DNA of 12,751 bases from JASJBU01 sp965372385 (GCA_965372385.1 CBDVCD010000074.1:1-12751); one strand, 5' to 3'; counted from the first letter of the stretch, positions 1 through 8,606 are shown. Numbers and translations are program-made. Notes: generated by a model not told the origin, from the letters alone.

Positions 1-51
1 GTGAAAAATCAAGAGGTTAGATTGTTTCAACACTTAACGCAGACATAGCCT

Positions 52-86
52 AAAAAAAAGCCCCGCAACTGCAACAGTTGCGGGGC
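52..86 (-). terminator. Intrinsic terminator of the groES-groEL operon
   Basis: On the minus strand, 32 bases past the groEL stop, a perfect 12-bp GC-rich stem (60-71 paired with 75-86) closes on a 3-base loop. It is followed directly by eight U residues (the A run at 52-59 on the plus strand). This is the classic Rho-independent layout. In the plus direction no T-run follows, so it works for groEL only. Confidence 0.95.
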
Positions 87-118
87 CTTATGGTGGTAGG
101 TCAATACGGGGTTTGGGC

Positions 119-1768
<1,650 letters not shown>

Positions 1769-1806
1769 TGATCTTAGTTCCTTAGGAAATAGAAAAAATC
1801 GTCACT

Positions 1807-1829
1807 CCGCGGCATCACTCTTGCCGCAG
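1807..1829 (-). other. Hairpin in the groES-groEL intercistronic spacer
   Basis: The 87-bp spacer between groES and groEL can form an 8-bp stem (one G-U pair) with a 7-base loop when transcribed. A run of six U lies about nine bases beyond it (complement of 1793-1798). The gap between stem and U-run is too long for a standard terminator. It is better read as a possible RNA-processing or stabilising hairpin; heat-dependent cleavage between groES and groEL is known in Agrobacterium. Function is inferred. Confidence 0.45.
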
Positions 1830-1855
1830 AAATCCGGCAGTGGACGAGTTCGAGG

Positions 1856-2146
1856 TCAGGCTTCGATAACACCCATGATGTCCTCTTCGCGCATCACGAG
1901 GACCTCTTCACCACCGACCTTGACCTCAGTGCCGGAGTATTTCCCGAACAGCACCTTGTCACCGACCTTCACATCCAGCGGACTAACCTCACCCTTATCG
2001 TTGACCTTACCCTTGCCAACAGCCAGCACCTCGCCTTCAACCGGCTTTTCGGTGGCGGCGTCGGGGAGCACGATGCCACCAGGGCTGGTGCGCTCTTCTT
2101 CCATACGACGAACAATCACACGATCGTGCAGCGGACGAATATTCAT
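1856..2146 (-). CDS. groES: Co-chaperonin GroES (Hsp10)
   Basis: Heptameric lid that caps the GroEL ring during the folding cycle in the cytosol. The 96-residue product has the family length and the signature N-terminus (MNIRPLHDRVIVRR). The mobile loop that docks to GroEL holds GGIVLPDAA at about residues 23-31, and a conserved KVGDKVLFGKYSG strand follows in the second half. The start is fixed by an AGGAG ribosome site (2157-2161 on the complementary strand) ten bases upstream. It is the first gene of the groES-groEL operon; its leader of about 80 bases begins near or inside the CIRCE operator, so HrcA repression and heat induction are expected from established knowledge of CIRCE. Nothing is unusual in the protein itself. 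Confidence 0.99.
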   Translation of the reverse strand: MNIRPLHDRVIVRRMEEERTSPGGIVLPDAATEKPVEGEVLAVGKGKVNDKGEVSPLDVKVGDKVLFGKYSGTEVKVGGEEVLVMREEDIMGVIEA

Positions 2147-2202
2147 CTACTGATTTCTCCTGATTTGGTTATTAAAAGGATTGAAAAATGTCCTTCGGGC
2201 AA

Positions 2203-2237
2203 ATTATTAGCACTCACCCAAACTGAGTGCTAATAAT
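2203..2237 (-). promoter_or_regulatory. CIRCE operator (HrcA-binding inverted repeat)
   Basis: TTAGCACTC (2207-2215), nine bases, then GAGTGCTAA (2225-2233) is an exact match to the CIRCE consensus TTAGCACTC-N9-GAGTGCTAA. Symmetry extends to 13 bp per arm (2203-2215 with 2225-2237). In other bacteria HrcA binds this element and represses groESL until heat shock. The right arm overlaps the predicted -10 box of the groES promoter, which suits repression by promoter occlusion. The hrcA gene is not in the window. Confidence 0.97.
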
Positions 2238-2260
2238 AGGGGCAAATCTTCGAGAGTCAA
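2233..2260 (-). promoter_or_regulatory. groES-groEL promoter (sigma70-like, with partial sigma32 resemblance)
   Basis: Reading the minus strand, a -35 box TTGACT (2255-2260) and a -10 box TATTAT (2233-2238) are separated by 16 bp; each matches the sigma70 consensus at five of six positions. The same stretch contains CTTGAC, 13 bases, then CCCCTATT, which partly resembles the heat-shock sigma32 pattern (CTTGAA / CCCCATNT). The predicted start of transcription falls inside CIRCE. The sigma70 reading is the stronger one. Confidence 0.75.
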
Positions 2261-2592
2261 GGGCTAGGAGGCTGTCGGGCAAAAGCGCCATGTTGCCCGG
2301 TGTATTTCGGAACTCCAGTTTCGCTAAACGATCCTGGAATCCGAACATTTCAGGGTACCGGAGCCACGGAATGTCGGGCACATCTTTGCTCGACCTACCT
2401 GGTTGTATGATGCTGGCAAACCTGCAACTGGAGAGGTTATGCCATTTCTGCTGGCTCGCCGATGAGTTAAAGTCATCCCATCGACAAAACAAGCTATGCT
2501 ATCGGCATTAATGAAAAACCCCCTCTATGCTGGCGCAAATGACCGGACCGCTCCGGCACTCTGCCCAATGATGAGACAATGGAAAGTGTGAG
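2261..2592. other. Non-coding spacer between groES promoter and the dehydrogenase gene
   Basis: I see no supportable gene here; short open frames on both strands lack ribosome sites and resemble no family I know. The stretch holds inverted repeats: CGGGCAA/TTGCCCG (2276-2282 with 2293-2299), a 10-bp imperfect stem (2331-2340 with 2347-2356), distant arms CTCCAGTT (2313-2320) and AACTGGAG (2426-2433), and a small CCGGA/TCCGG hairpin (2543-2556). It must also contain the dehydrogenase promoter, but I find no convincing -35/-10 pair. Confidence 0.6.
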
Positions 2593-4017
2593 ATGAATAC
2601 CTTCCCCAAAAATGGCATCACCTTCCGGGAGAATGTTGACCAGATGGTCGAGAAGGCCATGGATATTCTCGGTATATCCAAAACCCTGGGAGAGGCCATC
2701 AGATCCTGCCGTTCCGTGTTACAGGTCAAATTTCCAGTCAAGATCAACGGTGAGGTGAAGGTTTTCACCGGTTGGCGGGCCATCCACAGCGAGCACCTGC
2801 TGCCCACCAAGGGTGGCATTCGTTTTGCCCCCATCGTCTCCCAGGACGAGGTCGAGGCACTGGCTGCCCTGATGACCTATAAGTGTGCCCTGGCGGATGT
2901 CCCCTTCGGCGGCTCCAAGGGTGGTCTGTTGATTGATCCCCGGGAGTACGCTGAGGAGGATCTGCGCAAGATCGTCAGCCGCTTCACCCTCAACCTGGCG
3001 GCGAAGGGGTTTCTCTCCCCGGCCACCAGCGTACCCGCTCCAGACATGGGCACCGGTGAGCGCGAGATGGCCTGGATGGCGGAGACCTACCGACAGCTGT
3101 ATCCCGAGGACATCAACAGCAATGCCTGTGTGACCGGCAAGCCGATCGATCATGGCGGCATCGCCGGACGCACCGAGGCCACGGGCAGAGGTATTCAGTA
3201 CGCGATTCAGGAGTTTTTCCGCCACCCGGATGATGTCAAGGAATCCGGATGTGAGGACGGACTCTGCAACCAGCGTATTGTCATCCAGGGGTTCGGCAAC
3301 GTGGGCTACCATGTCGCAAAGTTCCTGGTTGAGAAGGACAATGTCTTGGTGACCGGCGTCATCGTCTCCAACGGGGCCATCATCAACCTGGACGGACTCG
3401 ATATCGAGGCACTGCATCAATATTACCTCGAGTATCGGACCCTGCAGGGCTTCCCCGGGAGTACCTTCATTGAGCATGGCAGCCAGGTGCTGGAGATGGA
3501 GTGCGACATCCTGATTCTTGCCGCGCTGGAGGCACAGGTTTGTGGCGATAACGCGGAGCGGATTCGCGCCAAACTGATCGTGGAGGGTGCCAACGGCCCG
3601 GTTACCTGTGAAGGTGAACGGATTCTCGCCAGCCGGGGCATCCCGATTCTACCGGACATCTATGTCAATTCCGGTGGCGTGGTCGTCTCCTATTTCGAAT
3701 GGACCAAGAACATCTCCCATATGCGCTTCGGCCGGCTGCAGCGGCGCTATGTAGAGACCCGGGCGATGCATCATCTGACCGCGCTGGAATCCCTCACCGG
3801 CCAGCAGGTACCGGACTGGATGCGCAAGGAGATCGTGCAGGGGGCCAGTGAACTGGACCTGGTGCGCTCCGGTCTGGATGACACCATGCGGGAGGCCTAC
3901 CGACAGATCCGCGAGGTGATGGCGGAGAGTGATGAGATCGACGATATGCGCACCGCCGCCTACGTGATTGCAGTGGGCAAGATCGCCCGCTGGTACCGCC
4001 TCCAGGGTATCAGCTGA
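2593..4017 (+). CDS. Glu/Leu/Phe/Val-family dehydrogenase, probably glutamate dehydrogenase
   Basis: Likely interconverts glutamate with 2-oxoglutarate and ammonia using NAD(P), in the cytosol. The 474-residue protein carries the family motifs in order: substrate-binding Lys73 in PTKGGIRFAP; catalytic Lys109 in PFGGSKGG; catalytic Asp151 in PAPDMGTGE; TGKP (181-184) and GRTEATGRG; Rossmann loop GFGNVG (233-238); EGANGPV (331-337); and PDIYVNSGGVVVSYFEW (354-370). The end of the second Rossmann strand reads IVSNGAI, with no obvious acidic residue, so cofactor choice cannot be called. Residues 211-227 form a short charged, Cys-containing segment just before the nucleotide-binding domain. The start has GGAAAG (2581-2586) six bases upstream. 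It heads a tight same-strand cluster, with the transporter 11 bp downstream. Glutamate is the most likely substrate; leucine or valine dehydrogenase activity is less likely because of the length and the complete GDH-type motifs. Confidence 0.93.
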   Translation: MNTFPKNGITFRENVDQMVEKAMDILGISKTLGEAIRSCRSVLQVKFPVKINGEVKVFTGWRAIHSEHLLPTKGGIRFAPIVSQDEVEALAALMTYKCALADVPFGGSKGGLLIDPREYAEEDLRKIVSRFTLNLAAKGFLSPATSVPAPDMGTGEREMAWMAETYRQLYPEDINSNACVTGKPIDHGGIAGRTEATGRGIQYAIQEFFRHPDDVKESGCEDGLCNQRIVIQGFGNVGYHVAKFLVEKDNVLVTGVIVSNGAIINLDGLDIEALHQYYLEYRTLQGFPGSTFIEHGSQVLEMECDILILAALEAQVCGDNAERIRAKLIVEGANGPVTCEGERILASRGIPILPDIYVNSGGVVVSYFEWTKNISHMRFGRLQRRYVETRAMHHLTALESLTGQQVPDWMRKEIVQGASELDLVRSGLDDTMREAYRQIREVMAESDEIDDMRTAAYVIAVGKIARWYRLQGIS

Positions 4018-4028
4018 GTTGCCGTCCA

Positions 4029-5528
4029 ATGCAGGAAACGGATAGACCGAGTTCCGCAACCCAGTGGCGCAAGCTCGTCGGGCTGTTCGTCGGCCCCGCC
4101 GTTTTTCTCCTGCTGTTGTTGCAATCACCACCTGAGGCCATGCCCGCCACGGCCTGGGGGGTGACCGCCGTCGCCCTGTGGATGGCCATCTGGTGGATCA
4201 GCGAAGCGATTCCCATCCCCGCCACCGCCTTGCTGCCGATCGTCTGTTTTCCGATCCTGGGCGTGGCCGAGGTCTCGGCGGTTACCCGGAACTATGCCCA
4301 CCATCTGATCTTTCTGTTCCTCGGTGGCTTCTGGATTGCCATCGCCATGGAGCGATGGAATCTGCACCGGCGCATCGCATTGGTTATCCTGCGTCTGGTA
4401 GGCACCCGCGCCGACCGGATCGTGCTGGGTTTCATGCTGGCCACGGCCTTTCTCTCCATGTGGATCAGCAATACCGCCACCGCTATGCTGATGTTACCCA
4501 TCGCCATGGCCGTGATCACCAAGGCCAAGGTGGAAAAACACTCCCGCTTCGCCACCTCCCTGATGCTCGGCATCGCCTATGCGGCCTCGATCGGCGGTGT
4601 GGCCACCCTGATCGGCACCCCGCCCAATGCGATCCTGGCGGGGGTGGTGGAAAGCCTGTTCGGAGAGAGGATCACCTTCGGCAAATGGTTCCTGTTCGGT
4701 TTGCCGCTGGCAGCGACCATGCTCCTCTGGTGCTGGATCTATCTCACCCGCATCGCCCTGCCCAGTGAATTCCGGGAGATCGAGACCGGCGAATCGATCA
4801 TTCGGACAGAATTACAGGCACTGGGAGCCACCTCACGGGAAGAGCGCTGGGTTTTGGCTGTATTTACCACGGTTGCCCTGCTCTGGCTCTTCAAAGGGCT
4901 GATTCCTGTTCCAGCCATCCAGTCCCTGCAGGATTCCACCATCGCCATCAGCGGTGCCCTGCTGCTGTTCATGATTCCCGTGGACCTCAAACAGGGCCTG
5001 TTTCTGCTCGACTGGAAGAGCGCCGTACGGGTCCCCTGGGAGATTATCCTCCTGTTCGGCGGGGGATTCGCCTTGGCCCATGGCTTCGAACAGAGCGGAC
5101 TGACCAGCTGGATCGGCAACCGCCTGGCGTTTCTCAGCGGTGCGCATTGGCTCTTGATCCTGCTGACCATTACGGCCATAACCATTTTCCTGACCGAGGT
5201 GACCTCCAACACCGCCTCCGCGAGCATGCTGCTGCCGATCATTGCCAGCCTCTCGGTCGGCGTTGGAGTGCATCCTTTCGGGCCGATGGTCGCCGCGGCA
5301 CTGGCGGCCTCCTTTGCCTTCATGCTACCGGTGGCAACGCCGCCCAACGCCATCGTCTACGCCAGCGGGCGGGTCAGCATTCCCCAGATGGCCCGAACGG
5401 GTTTCTGGCTCAATCTGTCTGGGATACTGCTGATATTGATCTTTGTTGGCCTGATCCTGCCCTGGCTGTGGGATTTTTCACCGGCATCAATACCAGCCGA
5501 ATTGCTGAAAACCGATCCACACGCCTAG
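4029..5528 (+). CDS. SLC13/DASS-family anion:sodium symporter
   Basis: Inner-membrane secondary transporter of the divalent anion:sodium symporter family (SLC13, VcINDY-like), which import dicarboxylates, citrate or sulfate with sodium. The 499-residue protein is almost wholly hydrophobic with about a dozen membrane segments. It shows the two-fold internal repeat typical of the family: SNT motifs at 147-149 and 393-395 (substrate and sodium sites) and TPPNAI motifs at 197-202 and 437-442. A hydrophilic loop (about 246-271) separates the halves. The first ATG is preferred because a membrane segment starts at about residue 16, although no clear ribosome site precedes it; the closeness to the upstream stop suggests translational coupling. 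Its place directly after a glutamate-type dehydrogenase makes a C4/C5-dicarboxylate a plausible substrate, but sequence alone does not decide between dicarboxylate and sulfate. Confidence 0.93.
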   Translation: MQETDRPSSATQWRKLVGLFVGPAVFLLLLLQSPPEAMPATAWGVTAVALWMAIWWISEAIPIPATALLPIVCFPILGVAEVSAVTRNYAHHLIFLFLGGFWIAIAMERWNLHRRIALVILRLVGTRADRIVLGFMLATAFLSMWISNTATAMLMLPIAMAVITKAKVEKHSRFATSLMLGIAYAASIGGVATLIGTPPNAILAGVVESLFGERITFGKWFLFGLPLAATMLLWCWIYLTRIALPSEFREIETGESIIRTELQALGATSREERWVLAVFTTVALLWLFKGLIPVPAIQSLQDSTIAISGALLLFMIPVDLKQGLFLLDWKSAVRVPWEIILLFGGGFALAHGFEQSGLTSWIGNRLAFLSGAHWLLILLTITAITIFLTEVTSNTASASMLLPIIASLSVGVGVHPFGPMVAAALAASFAFMLPVATPPNAIVYASGRVSIPQMARTGFWLNLSGILLILIFVGLILPWLWDFSPASIPAELLKTDPHA

Positions 5529-5549
5529 TTTTCCGCCAAGAACCTGCTC

Positions 5550-6503
5550 ATGAATAGGACCCAGATACGCCGTCACCAGCTACGCAATGCGATCCAGTCC
5601 CTGTTGCTGGTAGTTGCCTTGGGCGGGCTCTGCGCCTGGCTGGCCTGGTATATCGGCGGCGTGCCCCTGGCCCTGTTCACCGCTGCATTCATCCTGTTGA
5701 CCTATCAGCTGAATCCTGTCGCTTCACCACAATTGGCCATGCGGCTGTTTCGTGGCCAGCCGCTGATGCCAGAGCAGGCGCCTGAGCTTTACCAGATCCT
5801 GCAAGAGCTGGCCCGGCGGGCGGGTTTATCTAAGCTACCTCTGCTCTACTATATTCCATCCAATGTCATGAATGCCTTTACCACCGGGTCAACGAAAGAC
5901 GCGGCCATCAGCCTTTCGGATGGGTTGTTGCGCCGCATGGAACTACGCGAGCTGGCGGCCATCTTGGGACATGAGCTGATGCATATCGTCAACCAGGATA
6001 CCCGCATGATGGCCTTTGCTGATCTGACCAGCCGGATCACCGGCTTTTTCTCCCTGACCGGGCAGATCCTGCTGCTGATCAACTTGCCGCTCTACCTGTT
6101 CAGCGATGCATCCCTGCCCTGGGGGCCGATCATGCTGCTGCTGGCCGCCCCCTCCATCAGTGCACTGGCGCAACTCGCCCTCTCCCGCGCCCGGGAGTAT
6201 GACGCCGACCTGGGTTCCGCCGAACTCACCGGTGACCCACTCGCCCTCGCCTCGGCCCTGAGCAAGATGGAACCACCCCGCCACCGGCTGCTGGAGCAGA
6301 TCCTGCTACCTGGGCCACGCATTCCAGATCCCTCGCTGCTGCGCACCCATCCACCCACGGAGGAGCGGGTGCGGCGGCTGATGGAACTGGCGGAGAGACA
6401 ACCTGAGCGACGCCCTGTAATTATTTCTCAGGAGGATCTGCGCCATCTGATCGCGCAACAGCCATTTCGCGCCCGCTGGCATCGCAATGGGATGTGGTAT
6501 TAA
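5550..6503 (+). CDS. HtpX-like M48-family membrane zinc metalloprotease
   Basis: Probable membrane-bound zinc protease that cleaves misfolded or damaged membrane proteins on the cytosolic side. The 317-residue protein has the HtpX plan: two N-terminal membrane segments (about 17-35 and 37-53), a soluble region with the zinc motif HELMH (His141, Glu142, His145), two more hydrophobic segments (about 165-184 and 191-211), and the third zinc ligand Glu216 in AREYDAD. A conserved THPPTEERVRRL follows near 266-277. All catalytic residues are present. E. coli HtpX is 293 residues; this one carries a slightly longer C-terminal tail. It lies 21 bp after the transporter gene, so co-transcription is likely, but no good ribosome site is visible. 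I call it HtpX-like and not HtpX because M48 paralogues are common and the N-terminus does not settle orthology. Confidence 0.9.
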   Translation: MNRTQIRRHQLRNAIQSLLLVVALGGLCAWLAWYIGGVPLALFTAAFILLTYQLNPVASPQLAMRLFRGQPLMPEQAPELYQILQELARRAGLSKLPLLYYIPSNVMNAFTTGSTKDAAISLSDGLLRRMELRELAAILGHELMHIVNQDTRMMAFADLTSRITGFFSLTGQILLLINLPLYLFSDASLPWGPIMLLLAAPSISALAQLALSRAREYDADLGSAELTGDPLALASALSKMEPPRHRLLEQILLPGPRIPDPSLLRTHPPTEERVRRLMELAERQPERRPVIISQEDLRHLIAQQPFRARWHRNGMWY

Positions 6504-6595
6504 TAGCTGCAGAAGTCAATATTGAATACCAGACAAACAGATAACATAGCGCCCTACCTCCACGAATTCGCCACCCTATATATGAGCAGCCCGTT

Positions 6596-6976
6596 ATGCA
6601 CGACCCGTCAAAACCCTCCTCGTCCAAGGACTCACTCGACGATCTCAACAGCCGTCTCAAGGCCTTTGCCCAGAGCCGGAATTGGGAGCAGTTCCATAAC
6701 CCGAAAAACCTCTCCATGGCGATGATCGCCGAATGCGCGGAGCTGGTTGAACACTTTCAGTGGTTGACCCCGGAGCAGAGCATGAACCTGCCGACGGACA
6801 AGCTGGAGGAGGTCTCGCTGGAGATGGCGGATATCCTGATCTACCTGATCCGCTGTGCCGAACGGCTGGATATCGACCTGATCGACGCGGCCAACCGCAA
6901 GATCGCCATCAACGAGGCCCGCTATCCCACCGAAAAGGTCTACGGTGATGCACGCCGGGCCTCCGAGTACGACTAA
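6596..6976 (+). CDS. MazG-like nucleotide pyrophosphohydrolase (DCTPP1/RS21-C6 type)
   Basis: Likely a small cytosolic all-alpha NTP pyrophosphatase that hydrolyses dCTP or modified nucleotides to the monophosphate and pyrophosphate, cleaning the nucleotide pool. The 126-residue product has the metal-binding signature of the superfamily: ExxE at 46-49 (AECAEL) and ExxD at 76-79 (LEMADI), with aromatic FQW (54-56) near the expected base pocket and a conserved-looking N100-R101-K102 followed by YPTEK (110-114). A short polar N-terminus (1-14) precedes the first helix. A single-domain protein of this size is closer to the DCTPP1/RS21-C6 group than to the two-domain E. coli MazG. No strong ribosome site is visible. 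It is 92 bp downstream of the protease gene on the same strand, so it may have its own promoter. Substrate is inferred from family only. Confidence 0.88.
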   Translation: MHDPSKPSSSKDSLDDLNSRLKAFAQSRNWEQFHNPKNLSMAMIAECAELVEHFQWLTPEQSMNLPTDKLEEVSLEMADILIYLIRCAERLDIDLIDAANRKIAINEARYPTEKVYGDARRASEYD

Positions 6977-6995
6977 CCGTTTTATCAATAGATCA

Positions 6996-7103
6996 TAGGT
7001 AATCGCATACGAGTGATCTCGACCGTCGGCGGGAGGGATCCCGCCGCCGAGCGTACAGGGACGTATTCACAGCGTGTCGTGATCGCTTGTATACGATTAC
7101 TTA
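6996..7103. repeat. 108-bp imperfect palindromic element (MITE/REP-like)
   Basis: Outer arms 6996-7018 and 7081-7103 are inverted repeats of 23 bases with 19 matches; all four differences are transitions, three of which would still pair as G-U in the plus-strand RNA. Inside lies a perfect 8-bp GC-rich stem (7027-7034 with 7039-7046, loop GGGA), then a segment containing GCGTACAGGGACGT. The element sits in the gap between two converging genes and has no coding capacity. There is no U-run on either side, so it is not a standard terminator. No target-site duplication is obvious. Confidence 0.7.
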
Positions 7104-7111
7104 GGGAACGA

Positions 7112-7657
7112 TCAATAGCAAGCCTTCAGTCGAGCGCGGATTTCCACCAATCCCAGCTCACGCAGCTTTTCCATGTTGCGTTGGGGGATCAGTTCCGGGT
7201 CTGGATATCCTGTCAGGGCCTGCTCCAGGGACGCCTCACGGATCAGATGGAACATGGGATAGGGCGAGCGGTTGGTATAGTTGGCCGGATCGTCCACTTC
7301 CGCACCCTCGAACTGGTAGTCAGGGTGGAAACTGGCCAATTGCAGCACCCCATCCAGTCCGGCCTCGGGGATTACCGCATCCACCGCATAGAGCAGCTCC
7401 AGATAATCATCGAAGGCCTCCAGCCCCTGGGGAACGATGAATAGACTGGTCTCGGTCTCCTCCGCGGGGATACCAACCAACTGCCCCATCTCGGCCAGCA
7501 GCGCCCGATAGATATTCTCGAACTGCGTCTCCCCACAGACCCGATAGCGGATGCGCCCCATCTTCAATGGCATGGCGGCAAAGGGACAAAGGTTCAAACC
7601 CACCACCAGATCACGCACCCAAAGCTCGGTGGCCCTGGCGACACGACTAGGATCCAT
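7112..7657 (-). CDS. DUF1415 family protein of unknown function
   Basis: I recognise the DUF1415 family but know of no established function. The 181-residue, apparently soluble protein has the family hallmarks: an N-terminal W-x10-NLCPFA motif (13-27) with a conserved cysteine, ASFHPDYQF (108-116), and NYTNRSPYPMFHLIRE (126-141), followed by PDPELIPQRN (143-152 region) near the C-terminus. Clustered Cys, His, Asp and Arg residues suggest an enzyme or ligand-binding protein, but that is inference. The start has GGAG (complement of 7665-7668) seven bases upstream, inside the end of the MOSC gene, and the two frames overlap by 11 bases, so translation is probably coupled. The overlap with a molybdenum-cofactor-type protein is the only functional hint. 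No signal peptide or membrane segment is seen. Confidence 0.9.
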   Translation of the reverse strand: MDPSRVARATELWVRDLVVGLNLCPFAAMPLKMGRIRYRVCGETQFENIYRALLAEMGQLVGIPAEETETSLFIVPQGLEAFDDYLELLYAVDAVIPEAGLDGVLQLASFHPDYQFEGAEVDDPANYTNRSPYPMFHLIREASLEQALTGYPDPELIPQRNMEKLRELGLVEIRARLKACY

Positions 7658-8462
7658 CTGCTAGCTCCGAAACCTGCAGCCTCATGCCGAGCGACAACTG
7701 CCCCTCCCCATCATGCAGCAGATTCTGACCAAAATAGACCTTGTTGCCCCGGCGCCGATAGCTGCTGAGGGTCTTGAGGGGTTCGGCACCCCGCTCCGCC
7801 GTTTGCGGATCGATGGTGGTGATGATGCAACGGGAGCAGGTTTTGACCAGGCGCAGTCCCAATTCACCGATGTGTATCCTGGCCCAGCCGTCCTCTGCAT
7901 AGGGCTCACAACCACTCACCACCAGATTGGGCCGAAAACGGCTCATCGGCAGCGAAACAGCCATTCTGCTGTTGAGGTCCGCCAGTGAGGCTTCAGAGAT
8001 CAACAACAAGGGGAAACCGTCCGAGAAGGCGGTTTGATCAGTTGGGCCCGCATAGTCCGGATCGACCCGCCTTATCACATCATCCGGCATATAGACCAAG
8101 CGACAGGCCTGGCCCAGCAGAGCGCTCAACCAGACGTCCGCCTCCAACCCGCAATGCAGGGCCTCACAACTGTCTTCCCAGACCTTCACCTTGAGCCGAT
8201 CACCCCGGGTCGGCCTGAGCGGCAGCTGCAGATCCGACTGCCCCACAGCCTGCAGAATCAGCTCATCGCCAGCGATCCGCTGCCGGATCAGCGCCATGCG
8301 CGGTAGACGCCGCTGGCTGAGGAAGACCCCTGCGTCATCCACCAGCATCCAGCGTCGGTCATGCACCAGACCGAATCGGTCCAATCCGGATTGCGCAAGG
8401 GGGATACCTGCCAGGGATTTCACCGGGTAGATGGTGAGCCCGGAAAGGGTGATATCGGTCAT
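7647..8462 (-). CDS. MOSC domain protein (YcbX/mARC-like, without ferredoxin domain)
   Basis: Probable molybdenum-cofactor-binding protein of the type that reduces N-hydroxylated compounds (E. coli YcbX, mitochondrial mARC). Residues about 4-90 form the MOSC N-terminal beta-barrel (IYPVKSLAGI, FGLVHDRRWMLVD), and about 110-265 the MOSC domain. Key motifs are FSDGFPLLLIS (146-156), SRFRPNLVVSG (174-184) and TCSRCIITTID (208-218), whose cysteines (209, 212) lie where family members bind molybdenum. E. coli YcbX has a C-terminal 2Fe-2S ferredoxin domain (about 370 residues in total); this 271-residue protein ends without one, as in mARC, so an external electron donor would be needed. GGAG (complement of 8470-8473) precedes the start by seven bases. 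It overlaps the DUF1415 gene and is divergent from pilU. Confidence 0.92.
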   Translation of the reverse strand: MTDITLSGLTIYPVKSLAGIPLAQSGLDRFGLVHDRRWMLVDDAGVFLSQRRLPRMALIRQRIAGDELILQAVGQSDLQLPLRPTRGDRLKVKVWEDSCEALHCGLEADVWLSALLGQACRLVYMPDDVIRRVDPDYAGPTDQTAFSDGFPLLLISEASLADLNSRMAVSLPMSRFRPNLVVSGCEPYAEDGWARIHIGELGLRLVKTCSRCIITTIDPQTAERGAEPLKTLSSYRRRGNKVYFGQNLLHDGEGQLSLGMRLQVSELADGS

Positions 8463-8531
8463 CCGTCAACTCCACGCAGGAAGGTTAAAATCAATCACCA
8501 TGCAAACCTTCATTCCTCGAAATACCGGCCG

Positions 8532-8559
8532 ATGACTATGGGAGGTAATGAACTATAAA
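8532..8559 (+). promoter_or_regulatory. Candidate sigma70 promoter for pilU
   Basis: In the 144-bp divergent gap, ATGACT (8532-8537) and TATAAA (8554-8559) are 16 bp apart, matching the -35 at four of six and the -10 at five of six positions. A start of transcription near 8566 would leave a leader of about 40 bases before pilU. The weak -35 keeps this tentative. Confidence 0.4.
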
Positions 8560-8606
8560 GCCCAACTCCGCCAGATGCCAACCCGACGACCCAGGAGATA
8601 AACCGC

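Noticed and set aside
2214..2511. Overlapping open frames on both strands in the spacer upstream of the dehydrogenase
   Set aside because: Both run into or across the CIRCE/promoter region, neither has a ribosome site, and neither product resembles a known family.
2719..3477. 252-codon open frame antisense to the dehydrogenase gene
   Set aside because: It lies wholly inside a well-supported gene; the reverse-strand opening follows from third-position GC bias.
4178..4768. 196-codon open frame in another frame of the transporter gene
   Set aside because: The translation is a frame-shifted shadow (Arg/His/Pro-rich) inside the intact SLC13-family gene.
7027..7046. GC-rich hairpin as the terminator for the converging genes
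   Set aside because: The stem is perfect, but no T-run follows on either strand; it is described as the core of the palindromic element instead.
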